Part shown: piece by piece, positions 12,001-25,045 of the stretch
How positions within the stretch are numbered: the first letter of the stretch is position 1
How the letters are laid out: each line of letters begins with the position of its first letter
Assembly (NCBI GenBank): GCA_021432605.1
Contig: MU271144.1
Span: forward strand, 310,001 to 374,000
Reading direction: 5' to 3'
Length of the DNA stretch: 64,000 bases
DNA from: Coniochaeta sp. PMI_546
Taxonomy: Eukaryota; Ascomycota; Sordariomycetes; Coniochaetales; Coniochaetaceae
Notes under the pieces: generated by a model
What the model was told of the DNA's origin: nothing
What the model saw: the letters and a program-made list of their open reading frames with translations, nothing else
The model's database searches: none
Made by a program: the position numbers and the translations under genes

Positions 12001-15000
12001 TGCTGGCGACTTCACCGAATCATCGAGCCTTGTACAGACGCATCGCATAAAAAGGAGTTTAGCTCTAGGGTTCGCTGCCAAGCCAAGACCTGAATACGAA
12101 CAGTGAGGCCAATTGGCAGCGCTATCACCAGACTCGTCGTGCAGTTGCAGGCCACCAGCACAGTCCACCATCTGTTAGACCGGCATTTGGCTACTAGCGT
12201 AGAAGGCCAATTACCGTTTGCCGGCCAGGTCTGTTCTCTGAGACGCCATTCTCGACTAGGAAGGCGCGGATGTCTTAGATGTTCACATCCATGACATGCG
12301 CAAACTCGAAGTCGGACGAGGACGAACTAATGTCTCGGTGTCTCCCCGGGATTTTTCAACAATGAGGCTTGAATACAGCAGGGGAGATAGCAGATAAGAG
12401 CATCGACATGGCCAAAATATGAAATATGAGGCATGAAACAAGACAATATAAAGAGCACATGCCGGTAATTCAAGGTTTGACCTTCGCCAAGACAGCGGAT
12501 CAGCGCGCCACCAGCCCGATGTGTCTAGGGCAGAAGGTGAGAGATGGGGGATCTGCTGCCTCTGCCCTGTGAAACAAGCAAGCAGATCTGACGCTATCCC
12601 ACACAATGTGAGATTTGGCCGTAGACTGCGCCGAAGCCAAGCAGCAGGTGACTTGATGCTTGAATGATTTTTGAATGAGCAACGCTGTGACGGTACATTG
12701 AACCATCTCCGCACAGACTGTTAGACATGCCGCCGTGCAGATTGTACCCCTGGCACCCTTCTGTCGATCACCATCCGAGTTCGGATAGGGAAAAAAAGCA
12801 AAGAGGGTAAAGTAGGTCCCCGATGAGGCGGTCGTGCTGCTGTGTGATTTGAGGTGGGGTTGCAGTAGTGTGGGAACACGAATAGGGTTGCTGGTACAGC
12901 ACATTGCATCGTGTTGTGTACACACATACTGTACACGCCGTCAGGATAGGATATTCACGATTATTGCTTTCCCTGGCCTCGGTCGACGTCCAACGACAGC
13001 CTGCTGCGTGATGGTAATTGATGATGGACAGATAGCTTATGTCTGTCACCGAAGAAACAAATTTTCAATATAGCAAGATGGGTTCTTTTCCGAGACAAGA
13101 TCAGCCGCACTCTGTCGTCCAATCTCTGGCCCAAGATATCCATCCTCTCGCTGCCTTGACGATAGAGCTGCTTCCAGCCATGACAAGGAGCGATGAAAAA
13201 CGGAAAACCGGCCGTAACCGTGGCCTTGTCCGATCCGACAAGACTGAAGACGCCCCTTTCCCGCCTTAACACGGACCGGTCCATGAGTCACTTGTCCGCT
13301 CTGATATTGTGACGATGCTCAATGGTGCTGCCCTTCGCTGTATGCGTCCATCCCGGCAGTTGACTACGGTGCATGGCATGTCTATTGTGCTTGTCAACGG
13401 GATGAGCGAGGGCAGAACAAGCCCCTTGGCTGGCACAGAGTTCGGACAGTAAGCCAGAGAGGTTTACCGCGAGTAGTAAGGCTCCTCTAACACGGAGGAA
13501 GTGCGTATTGACAGCATATTAACCGATCCTGAAGTCGTCACTGATATTGCTTTGGTACCGGGGGTATCGGCCAAGGCGCAGAGAGGGATAATCAAATGTT
13601 TGGGCATGCACGACATTACCGCAATACCTTGAACCAGACTCGCCGATCACCAGCTTTTCCCTCTAAGTTCAACATGGCGTAGGCGCTGCCACACAATAAC
13701 CCACAGGGCTATGCTAGATCTGGCTACCAGCATTACCAGGTTAATAACAGACACAATGCTGGACGGTGAGCGCCAACTGCGGCCAAAAGAATGCCGGGAC
13801 GTGGAGAGGTATCGTGTTCAACGTGTTTATATCGCTCGCCTTCGAATATGGCACGCCGTCAATCAGAGTCGGCGTACCTACTGCACGATACTGCAGGTAT
13901 CACCTACGACTAAGCTAGACGTTGACAACGACGTCATGGCACTAGCATGAATTAGACAAGCTCACAAACTTTGCGTCGAACGGCCGATTCTAATCGGTCG
14001 AGTGAAAGATGGCGTTCTGATGGCGCTAGCCACGGCGTCGAAAGCAGCAGAGACATTGGGGAAGTCGATGCCACTTTGCATTCCGGCCACCTCAGGCACG
14101 GCGCACCCATATCCGTACAAGTCAATCATGACATTGCATAGGCCTGCTGGTCTTGAGTATCGGACCCTCAACTCCTTTCCGCGATATCGCGCCCCAACTG
14201 GTACCTGTGTGTCATCGCACGGAAGCCGAGCTTCCAGCAGATTTCACGTGCCAAGGGTATTGTAATTAGGCACTTGCATTCGAAAGCTGCATTAGCTGGT
14301 AAGATGAGGTGGAAAAAGTCAATAGTGGGAAAGGGACGCCGTTCAACTTGATGCCGGCCCCACCACGAACTGTCTGCGAGCCCCGACTAGCATCCCGCAA
14401 TAGCCGGCAACGCCCCCTAGACCATAGCGGAGTTTTTGCCGGTGAGGGCGCACTGATAGCTTCCGGCACAGCGGCAGAGAGCTTTCATGGGGACCTGAAT
14501 AAGTTTGCTTGGGCTCATCGAGCTCTTTGGCGGCATGATCCACGAGTTGCCGAGGGCAGACCATCATGGATACTACATCGAAACGCGGTGCGAGGGGACA
14601 GATCTTGCCTCGCAAAGCTCAAGTCGCCCCTCATGAGCGTGGGAAACAAAATATTGGGCCATAGTCGTCGAGAGGGACCAAACTCGGCGCTGAATGGAGT
14701 TAGATCTCGACCTCCAGGTATGTGCAGCAGCAGAATTAGGCAAGCTGTGCAGAGTCTAACGGTTGCATGGGTTGAGAGTTCCGATGTCGTTGAGCCTGCT
14801 TGTGGAGCCCAGCGCCAGCAGCACCTGATCGTCCCACCCGCGAACCAGGGACAAAACTTTGGCTGTAGTTGTACAATAGTGTAGGGTGGCTGGGTGGTAA
14901 TCTAGCCTTGTAGATTGTGTATGGCAAAGGTTCAGATGTTTGCCGCCCAATGCGCCTCGCGGCTCTTCTTCGCTTTAATTTAACGGCAGTCTTGAGTGCA

Positions 15001-18000
15001 CTGATATCTTCCCAGCATGAGCTCTGTCATAGATGGTGTTTCCCGGAAGAATCCAGGCGGAAAATGATCGCCGTGGGCTTGCTTATTTGACAGCGGCACG
15101 GGTAGGGGAGCCCTGGCGTGAGATCGCGACCTTGGGTGGCACTTTTGGCGTCCAAAATCCACCAGGCTTGACTGTTTACGGGAGCCCTGTCGAATCTGTA
15201 ACACTCCCTTGTCTGTCGATCCTGGCCCGTGTGCCCAACTCCCGCAGAAAAGGACCTGGATTTTCATTGCAGCTAGGGACAGCCCTTCATGCCCGCTCCT
15301 TTGCAATCTCTTTTCGACCAGGCATTCTGATGAATTTCTCGTATGCGCACCTCTTTTCTCCGGCGAGGCTTCGGGAATGTGATTTTAGGGCCCGCACACA
15401 GCCTTGCCAAGGTGGTTGCATCTCAGCAGTCGCCCCTCGAGACAGCAGAGAAGAACACAGACCCTTATCCGGCTGACCGCAACCCGTGGTCGAGGATATC
15501 TAGGAAAATTGTGATGTTCGATTTTCCCAACCGGGTTACAACTCTGACCCAGCCTGCCGTCCCGATGGCTGAAGGCGAACCAGAGCTCCTGGCGTTTCGA
15601 TCTGTCCAGGCTCTCTAGACCGCAGCGAACAACTCCATGCGGCGAAGGCTACCCTGTCTGATGGAGTAACAACCGTCCAACCGTCCACAAATCCGTCATC
15701 TCGGAAATCTCCAGCCTGATCTCAAGCATTCACGTGTTCCTGAACTGACGTTACATAGTACAGTCCCTTCCAGAACCCCACACCCGGGCACAAGCCTCCG
15801 GGTTCTGCGGGTCAAGCAAGACTCGACATCTGACAAGGAGTGACGGTGAGGATTAGTGTACGACCTGTGGGTTGTCGTTGATACACGGAGAGCAGGGCAA
15901 AAAGGCGGAATCGAGTATCAATCAGTTACCGGTAGTGCGTCCCTGCTCATCATGTGAAGCCGAGTACGTGTACACTAGGCACACGTGTCTGTGCTGGGCC
16001 GCATACTGTACGTACAAGACTCGTACATAGTAGGTCCAAAGGAACCGCGTCCCCCGCCCGGTTGCAAGCCGATCACCCGCTGAACCCGGCTCGGCACAAG
16101 ACCGGCCAGTCTGCTGCAATAGTAGTGTATAGCCAAGCAGCACAAGATATTTGCAATCAGAACGCAGCCTTTTCGTCACCAGCATCCAAGCCCTGAGAAT
16201 TCTCAAAGAGACAGATCTCTCCCGGCGGTCGACCTTTGTCCATTGAGGTAGCAGAAGGCGTAGGGGAGAAGAGCCGAAGGAGATTTGAATCGGCGACCTC
16301 AAGGCTTTCCGTCAGTGAATCCTTGTGAACACCCCTGGCAGATCTGTTTCATGCGACTGCTTTGGGGTTAAGGTTGGGCAGACCATCACCTAAACGGCAA
16401 AGTGGGGGTTGCTGGTGGATTGGTTCCAAGCAGATTGAGATTGACTAACGTAACACTCCCCCGTGACCTTGACTCAGTTGCTCATGCACAAGCCCGCAAA
16501 CGGAGTACTCGTGCAAGACTAGTGTACGTGTACATGTAGAGCTGCTGAGCTGGCCCTGTGGCATATCCCTGAGATAGGCTGGCTCACTGATAGCAACGAG
16601 TTCCTGGCACTAGCTGATATGCGCCCTGGCTCCTGTGATGTTGAAATGTCGCAACCGTCCTTACAGGTGCACTAGGGGACCAGAATGCGCGCTACTGCGG
16701 TAGTCGGATGGGGATCAGCCCAATAGGATGAAAGGCAGGGCCCTCCGCTTTTGGGGGGTCTGAATCAAACATGGCATCCCATCTTTTGATATTCCGCGAA
16801 ATTCGTTACCAGGTAGAATCGTGCGCGTGCCCAAGTGTAGAGCTGGAACTGGGAAGTGGTACACTAGAGCATGAGGGCGTCCAGCTGATAGAACAAATCG
16901 TCGACGACACAAAATGGACAGAAGAGGCGGAGAGGAACGGCAACCACACCGCGATACCTTACTATGGTATGTGCATGCCTTACCAAGGTAGTTACATAGT
17001 AGTGTACACGTAAACATATACGTACGTATACTAGACATCATTTTTGCCCTACCACGGTACTTTTCCGTCAACCCGAGCTTCCAGCACCTACACTACTAGG
17101 CACCTTGGCTTGTGCTGGAGGGACTACTGTGTAAAGCATTCCTGCGGAGCGCTTTACTCCCTGCGTTGTGGTTGGCTGAGGACTTCTGCTTGTCCAGCTG
17201 CTGTTGTCAATTGCATGGTGGGGTAGAACCACGAGACTAGTCCCACTTTTCATGCCGGGCAGATCCCCGTTGGTGGCGTGGCCGGGGTTGGGATCTCCCG
17301 CTAGTGTTATTCCCGGTTAATGGTCATGCTTGCATCCACTCTGAACAATTGGCGCGCTGACCGTTTATTGAACAGCTCGCTCGACTCGTCGTCAAAATCT
17401 GTCACTACAATTTTACTGTGGTAGCAACATCTGACCCAGGCTCCGGTTGAAATTTCTGTCTGTGTCTTCTAAGAGACTACTGTGGTAAGACTAGTGTAGC
17501 TGACGCTGCACCGTGTATCGTGATAGGCACACATCCGCAGCGCCGTTGGCCGCCGTGCCGGTCTATCACCACAGAAGACGCGGTGTGGTTGGCTTGAGCC
17601 TCCGGGTTCCTGCCAGGGAAGGTATGAGCCCAGTGTACACAGTTTAGACATAGTGACATAACGGAGGCACAAGTGGAGAGCATCGCAAAGGTGCAGCGGT
17701 ATCTGCTTACTGCATAGAATGACTGGAATGCCATCCACTGCGCTCACATACACTAAAAAGTCCTAAAGCGGGATGCTTATACACTCACTCTGAGGGAATG
17801 CAGCCAAGTGTAGCCCGTCTTCAACGTGGAGCGTACAGTTAGGTGGGCCCTGATGGCATCCAAGAGGACACCCATGTGCTCCAAGTCGTATGGCAAGAAG
17901 GGCAAGCACTGGCAGCTTCAGAAGGACCTCACGACGTCAGAAACACAGCAATGTGGTAAGCATCTCGGGCTTGACACAAGTGCTGGTCGAGTGTGGGAAC

Positions 18001-20698
18001 GGACGGCTTGGCAGCCTACACTACGTAAGGTAATGGCGGCCTTTGAACCGCGTTTCCTCGTCCGCCGAGGGGGAGGCTACACAGAAAAAGTTATATGTCA
18101 TCCAACCTGCATGGGCCGCAAAGTCGTCATTGGGTATCGCTTTGCCATCCTTTCAAGCGCGCTCTCTTCATGCCGTCCTTGTTGCGTTTGATTCTGTTCA
18201 AGTCAAGCCTAAGGTGGCTTGTACACGCATACTTGGCGGTTTCTATAACCGTAAAGACTCGTATAGTGACAATGCAGTCTACTACTGGTAGTTGATATGA
18301 TCTTGTTTCAACACTTGCAAATATCCTACCTGATAATGACATTTGTCGGGCATGACCTTACACTACAACATACTGGCGGTAACTTTTTGACGGTGATGGA
18401 ACGACAGGTAAGGTACCTTAGCATAGCTTTCGTCTAATAGCGTTGAAACGAAAACGTCAGAGGCTCCCCAAAGTGGGCGAGCCCCACACCTACCCAGAGC
18501 TCATTGGATGCTTGCTCCTTGGAGACCCACTGGATGAAGCTAATTCCACACCGGGTGATATCATCGCACTCCTCCCTCCTTCGACCGTTAGGGCGTAGTC
18601 GAGCAAAAGGTACCTCTACCTTACCACAGTACTGTGATACTGTCGCAAATACTGCACCTACGGTTAGCCAGTGACTTTGCAGCAAAGACTTATCGAGAAC
18701 TTGAACACCACCTTTCTTGCGCATTCCGACGAACCAAGATAAGGTAGTCTAAAGTCAGAACTGGTGGACAGGAGAGGTCGAATTGCTTTTATCGTGGACA
18801 AGGTACTAGCTTGTCCATACTGTATACGTGTACTACCTACTGAACCGGTAGTCTGGGGAAGGACAAGCTCGGAGCAAAATGGACACATACCAGCCGCTGG
18901 CGCGAAAGCAAGTGCCAGGACAAAATTGGGCCGAGATGAATGAGAAATGGCTTGCCAGTCCCTGCATATCGTGAGCACACCCCTCCGCTGCACACATCAG
19001 TGGCGTCGATTGGCGTCAGGTAATCAACCGGCAAGGTTCAACGACCAGCCTCCGAGCGTGCATACCTGCGACTAATACCACACACAGTATCGCAGTGAAG
19101 TGTGTGTGTACACGTACACGTACACTGACCTTTTCTCCCCAGCAGGCTCCTCCCGTTCTACTGTGTACAGTAGTGTCCCGCACGCATTTTGACAATGCCG
19201 TGCTGTGGATTATCGACGTCAGGGCGCCTCTCTTCGCGCTCCACTCGCATTTTCAATTGTCATGTTTGAGCACCACAGGAAAATAGTCACAGTACCACGC
19301 CTTATGTACGTGTACCTTTCGCGCTTTCCGCCACCCATCGCATCACACATAGGCCCTCTCAGCTTGCTTTTCCCGCATCATACCAAACCGTTAGAGACTA
19401 GACTGATCCTTTCGTCTCTTTTAAGACATAATTTGTCCTGTCACTGTACCCGCACATCCCCCAAAAGGGCAATTCCCTCCCTGCAAAGCTGGTACAGGCG
19501 TCCTAGCTGGTGCCCATTACCTCGCAACCCTATTTGCTTCCACTCCACGGCATCCGTACCAGCAGTCGTAGTCGAAGTACCTGGACTTTTGGCCTCTACC
19601 CCCTCCTCAAAACACCGATACACGTAGTGTAGTGTTGGCCACCAGACATTGGTTTTCATCATAGCTTGCCGTCGATGCGCGGGGAGCACTTATTGTTAAA
19701 GCTTGGCCAGCCCGTTCTCTGTACTCGAAAGAGCCCAAAAGACACAATTTTCATTTTTGACAATTCTTCTTTCCATAAAAGCCACTATATACAGCTTCAG
19801 TTGCTCCAGTTCAAGAATCTGCGGGAGATTTACACGCTCTTCCCTACGATCTACTTGGTATACACTACTTGTGTGTACTTACTGGGTGCGGATCACGAAA
19901 CCCCGAGTCAAAACTGTCTCCCGGGTCTGTCATTGTCTGGTGTTCTCCAGTTTATACACACTCGAAGATCAACCTGTCCCCCGGATCTCTCGAAACCTCA
20001 CCGCTCGCTGATCTCTCTGGACTCTTCCGTTCAAGTCTAAGGAGAGTCTAAGGCCAGAAAAATCATCAAATTTGTTTCACACAGAAATTGGACAAGCAGA
20101 TCCAAGTTCAATCTCAACCCTGGTCCATCTGGTGGACGTTTCTCCCACTCTTTTTCCACGCTACGAAGGACCCAACCCCTGCAAATCCTCGGCCACCCTC
20201 TTGGTTGAAGGGTCCCTCGTTAGGACGGGATACTTGAGTGTCGATCACTCTGCCCTCAGGCGTCAGAGGCTTCTCCACCTGTCCCGCTGACCGCAGGGCT
20301 TCGACTTTCAAACGGCTCCCACTTTGAGGTGCCGATTGGTTTGGGATCCACCTCTCACTACAACCCACACAAGGGCCAGGGCTCCTTGTCTTGTTGCATG
20401 CCATCCTACATTTCAACCAGCAACCTGCTCCCGTCTGGAGAGACACACTTAAGGTCGCTGATCCCTCCTCCTTCTCAGGCTTGATCATCTGTGAAGCCTT
20501 GATCCGATCAACAAACAACCCTCTCCCCCACAGCGGTCTTACATAGCCCTTGGACTTATCCTCTCGGAATTTCACCAACTGATCAACGGACTGCCTCGAA
20601 CTTCGCGGGCAGCAACGGCAATCTGACACTTCAACACTCTCATAGTAGGAAGAAACTATCCTACCTCGACCGCCACCATCACCACTGATCATCACACT
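9090..20698. other. 11.6-kb region without recognisable genes upstream of the flbC-like gene
   Basis: The longest open frame is about 190 codons (14309-14884, plus) and has no family features; the rest are shorter and look random in composition. Base composition is near balanced and not AT-degraded, so this is not obvious RIP-mutated repeat DNA, and no terminal repeats or transposase fragments were seen. Its right half carries many TACACTA/TAGTGTA, GTACACGTA-like and AAGGTA motifs. The last kilobase (about 19.4-20.7 kb) is pyrimidine-rich on the plus strand, as expected for a long promoter and 5' leader of the regulator that follows. Non-coding transcripts cannot be excluded from sequence alone. 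Confidence 0.6.
17017..17030. repeat. 14-bp perfect palindrome TATACGTACGTATA
   Basis: Perfectly self-complementary, lying within a run of GTACAC/ACGTAC-type motifs in the gene-free region. Confidence 0.6.
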
Positions 20699-22039
20699 AT
20701 GACGATGACCATAGACGCCAACCAGCAGCGATTTGGCCACCTCAACTTCGACCACATGTCTTCTTACTCAAACCAACCACACTTCACCAACCCTTGGGTT
20801 TCGTCGTCGTCGACAGCCGGGCCGGCACCTCAGACTGGTAGCCATGCCCTGTTCGTCAGTAACCACGACACGCCGGCCCACGGCCTGCCGCATTTGAACC
20901 TCAGTGGGCTTTCAAAGCATCCGCAGCACGGTCCGAGGGGAACCAGCACGAGCAGCACTGCCTCGATGGCCTCGTATGGTTCTGTCCCAGTCACCGCTGC
21001 GTCAGCAGGTAGCACTCTCATGGCCGGTGCCTATGGACAGGAAAACTTACTCTCTGTGCCCCAAGATCTCCTCAGTATCAACCGCTTGCAACATCCTACC
21101 TCGTCGGCTGCATATGGGGACACTTCCTATACGACCGCATCTCCAGTGTCGGCGACATATGCGCCATCACCCACTCCATATGATCAGCTGGGATACGCAC
21201 AAGCTCCCGTCCGGAGTACCTTTGCCCTAGGTCCCGAGGCAGATCACAGCAGAAGATATTCGCAATCGTGAGTGCTTCCCTTCATACACCTTATATTGCA
21301 TGCCTCTTCCTGAGGCTGGCACCAAATCAAGTACATCTGACTGACAGGCTTCGCAGTGGTATGCAGCAAGATGATCGCAGGGGCTTCCAAGACGCTTTGG
21401 AAGCGAGTCACGGCATGCTATCCATGAGCCAGGAGACGCCGCGTAACATCTACGATGTCCGGAACGGTCGTGGTAGCAGGGGCTCGCAGGATTCATACGG
21501 CTTTCCATCGGCCCATTCATCAAGTTCCAGCATATCGTCGACCGGATTCAGTGGTTACTATGGAGGGTCAGTCGACTCTTCTGTCAGTGACTATTCGACT
21601 GCAGGCTCCGATCTCGAGTCTCTCTCGGGACGGACACTGCCCCGGCCACATGGTTTGATCGGCAGCCAAATACCACCTGCACCCCAGTCAATGATGGGCC
21701 AATTCAGCTCGAAAGTATCTTCGAGCACGCAGAAGAAGCACAAGTGCAAGGTTTGCGATAAACGGTTCACTCGACCCAGCTCGTTGCAGACGCACATGTA
21801 TAGCCACACCGGCGAAAAACGTAAGTGCATTTCTTTAAAACACGTGGCCGAGAGATACCACGTTTGGAAATTCGTTGTCGCTGACATTTAGTTTAGCCTT
21901 TTCTTGCGAGGTTGAGGGATGTGGGCGCCAGTTCTCTGTGGTCTCGAACCTTCGTCGGCACCGGAAGGTCCACAAAAGCAACGGGCAGCACGAGGAGACG
22001 CCTTCGGAGACTGGCTCTGAGGACCACCAATCGGACTGA
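20699..22039 (+). CDS. flbC: C2H2 zinc-finger transcription factor, FlbC-like
   Basis: Probable nuclear DNA-binding regulator related to Aspergillus FlbC, a factor that promotes conidiation. Three exons, 20699-21267, 21357-21820 and 21897-22039, give 391 residues. The first about 310 residues are low-complexity and rich in Ser, Thr, Pro and Tyr, with no domain. Two adjacent C2H2 fingers lie at the C-terminus: CKVCDKRFTRPSSLQTHMYSH, followed by the linker TGEKPFS, then CEVEGCGRQFSVVSNLRRHR. Intron 2 falls in the TGEK-P linker. Intron 1 has two in-frame acceptors 9 nt apart (after 21347 and after 21356); the second is preferred because CTGAC branch sites lie too close to the first. The gene is isolated by 11.6 kb upstream and 2.7 kb downstream. 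The finger sequence is the basis for the FlbC call; the disordered region adds no support. Confidence 0.8.
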
Positions 22040-24747
22040 ACAACACACCGTTCCTCTCGCACATGACGAAAGCAACAATCAACAACCGCGATAGACCTCC
22101 GGAAAACTTTCCAACCTTGCGCTGCGTATGCTTCGACATTGGATACCCGTCATGATACCCGTCGCCCCTTAGTGGGTGTTGCATTTGGTTCTCGAATTAA
22201 AATGCGTCCAATAGCTGTCTATTGGATAGAAAGGTCTCGTTTTTTGCGTGTTCATATGTCCGACTGGGGCCTGCGTCGACAAGCCTGATACCCTCTACCA
22301 AAGAGGAATATCGACTTGCGACAGCGGGCCGTGTACCAATATCTTGCTTTTTCACTTTGTGCGCTGGTGTCTCAGACCGCGCCGGTCGCTTATAGACTGG
22401 TTCTAGGTCGGCTCGATTGGTTTCTACTTTTCCATTTTCATGTCAATCACTCTTCAAGGCGGTTACCCTACCCGACCTATACTATCATTTACTAATATGT
22501 ACTGTGGGCAACCGTCTTAATGTTACTGGGGTACGAGAGAGGGATATTTCCAATGGGTCATGGTGGGAAGAGAGGAAACCCCTTTGGACGATACCCTTAT
22601 GATTGGGCGTTTCGGCGGCTTTTTGGACATGTCGTGCGGTCTCCGCTTTGTCAAAAATGACTTTGCATTTCTCTACTGTCACTTGCTATACAAACTTTTT
22701 TAATCTTGGGTTCTGTCACGGACTAGATGGGTGTGGCTGCGTCAGTCAGTCGGGGCCCGACGCATTGCGGCTTGGTGGCCCCGACAAAGGGGCAATGGTA
22801 GATGCCGATGATGATACGGATAGGGGGATTGGCGGATTCTGCCATTCGTTGGCGAGGGAGCGGAATAAGGAACTGATGGGCTGTACTACTAGTGGTGCTC
22901 CTGACGCGGCATATACCCATGCTTATCAGCTGTTCAAAAGAGATATACTCCTGCTTTCATTCGATATTGAACTCTATCGTTTGGTGTTTGCAATGCTTCG
23001 CTATCCCACATTGATCGACTTGCTAGCTACTATTGTGATGTCCATCCAACCGCTGCAGCAACCCACCATACATTCCCTCTGCCGCCTCTAACGAATTGGA
23101 CATATACAACATGCCACTCGTTCCGAACCGCTCCTCAATCAAGTCGGTCACTGCCAATGAAATTATTACATATGGCTTCGCAATCAACAGCGTATGCAGT
23201 ACCAGAGTCAGAAGACATCATGAAACGCCGAACATATTTAAACACGATGATCACCACGCCAGACGTTATCTCAGATGGCGACGATCATCCAACACGTGGA
23301 CACATTCCGCTCCCCATAAAATATGAAGCCCTCGGTCGACATCCTTGTATGTGCCCCCCCAAGCCGCCCTCAAATGAGGCAAAGAAAGACAAGGTTACGC
23401 TCTCGCCGTAGACGAGTACACAGTACGCAGAGCAAGTATATCAACAAGTCGATCAAGGTACGATCAGGCAGCAACACAACCGCACGTGTACCTCAGGGAA
23501 GACAGGCTGACACGCCCACCAAACCATCTTGCCGGATACTAGGCGCGTTTCAGCTTCTGCATCGCCTCGCCGAGTATAGCATTCGCCGTTCATTTCCCCA
23601 TTCTTCTCTCCGATCATTGCCGATACCGGTAGGAGATGGGGTCCCCTAGCCTGGGATAGGTATCTTCTTCAACTGTATGGCCAAGCTTCAGGCACCGTTG
23701 ATCCACGGCGTCGGTCTACACCTGTACCGGACAATGAGATGGTGTGCTGTCAGCATGTGTATTCATACACTAGAGACGCCGGAGGCGAATACTCTGTTTC
23801 GCCTTGCACGTGATGGGATACAAAGGGGTGATGATTGGACAGCATTGGAAGGACCCTTATTGCTACGACATATCGCCACTGGACTGGATTCTCTATGCAA
23901 CCTCAATGGATCCTTCCGCAGCTTCCAGAAGGCCTCGGAGATGCTTCCTATGGGGGCTCAACTTGCCATGTCAGATTGGGCGATGCCACATCCGAAAATG
24001 CAAGTAGGCGGGGAAGGCGCGGGTGAGGATATTGCTGATGACGACGGCGAGAAGACGAAACCAGGGGGCCGCTGTCGTGTTCTGTGGTTCAGTGCGAGGG
24101 TGTCTTCTTCAAAGGATACTGAATTATGAAACGGTATTCGGCCGAGTGACGACATCTGTTCACGTGCGAGGCAGGGGCGAGTCCACAATCACATCCGCCA
24201 TTTGACATTCAAGATGGCTGCGGACAAGGAGTGTGGAAGTACCCTCCCAGGCCTCCTAAAGCTTCACCGAGGCATAATCTCGAACCCCCTCACCGCGGGT
24301 CGAGATAGCCCGGCGACAAAGTCAATCGGACCTATGTGGTCAAACCACTTTACATGTGTAATTACTGCGTAAGCCATGTGCTGTCATTTCTACGTAGTAT
24401 ATGCGAACTGTTGGAATCAGAGCCCTGCTCAATCCCCCATGCTTTGGCCCAAAAAGGCCATGTAGAGTGGGATGGATGGTCGTCCACAAACATGGAAGTT
24501 GCATCCCCCTCGCGTCCCGCCAATGACGTCTGTCAGCCCGCAGGATGACGTCGGGTCTGCAGCCCTGAATTGGACAACAGCCCAATCTCCTACTTTTCAA
24601 CCCTTCAAGACAACTACAGATTTAGACCACCTCTATTCGAAATACACTACAGACACACAAGACCATCGCGCCGAGTCATCTCATAATATCTACCGATTGA
24701 CCATCGCAAAAGGTCTCTCAACGGACCCCACTTTCCACAACGCCAAG
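22040..24747. other. Intergenic region 3' of the flbC-like gene
   Basis: About 2.7 kb with no convincing gene. Open frames of 100-160 codons (22603-23091, 23677-24129) show no domain, no splice logic and random-looking composition. The right end holds the promoter of the small cysteine-tailed gene, with a TACACTA copy about 100 bp before its start. Confidence 0.5.
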
Positions 24748-25045
24748 ATGTCCGCCCCTCAGAAGTCGACACAGACCCGGCAGCCCGAGCCTGCTCAACT
24801 CCAGAGCCAAGAGACGCTCCAAACTGCTCAGCCAGCGTCGTTTCAGCCCATGGGTAAGTTCGAAACCCATTTCGTAACATTGCGAGTCCGAAACTGACTT
24901 TGTTTTTCTTTGCTGGACAGACCCGCAGCAGCCGCACCCAGACTCGGAGCTGTCGCTGCGTGGCGGTGACCGCGGCGGGTGCTGCCCAGGTCGCTTCTGC
25001 TTTTGCATTCCCTGCCCCCTGCCATGCGACTTCTGCATCATCTAG
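24748..25045 (+). CDS. Small protein with a cysteine-rich C-terminal tail
   Basis: Two exons, 24748-24853 and 24921-25045, encode 76 residues. Donor GTAAGT and acceptor GGACAG leave the frame intact (ATG G|AC). The first 50 residues are Gln/Thr/Pro-rich and disordered. The last about 25 contain nine cysteines in a compact block ending GRFCFCIPCPLPCDFCII. There is no signal peptide. The layout, a polar N-terminus and a hydrophobic Cys-rich tail at the very C-terminus, resembles CYSTM/PCC1-type small membrane-associated stress proteins, where the cysteines are thought to be acylated or to meet the membrane. That is an analogy, not a demonstrated homology. Support for a real gene: a clean intron, an abrupt composition change at the tail, and an isolated position with a long promoter. 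Too short for many gene finders. Confidence 0.72.

Noticed and set aside
14309-14884. 191-codon frame in the gene-free region
   Set aside because: No domain, no signal peptide, random composition, and competing frames on both strands; expected by chance in 11 kb of balanced-GC DNA.
16261-16320. tRNA-like T-arm (GATTCAAATC) on the minus strand
   Set aside because: The closing base pair of the T loop is mismatched and no acceptor or D arm can be paired.
20114-20755. 213-codon minus-strand frame before the flbC-like gene
   Set aside because: It is antisense to the probable 5' leader and start of the regulator, and shows no recognisable motif.
22603-23091. 162-codon frame downstream of the flbC-like gene
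   Set aside because: No conserved pattern or splice context; probably chance.
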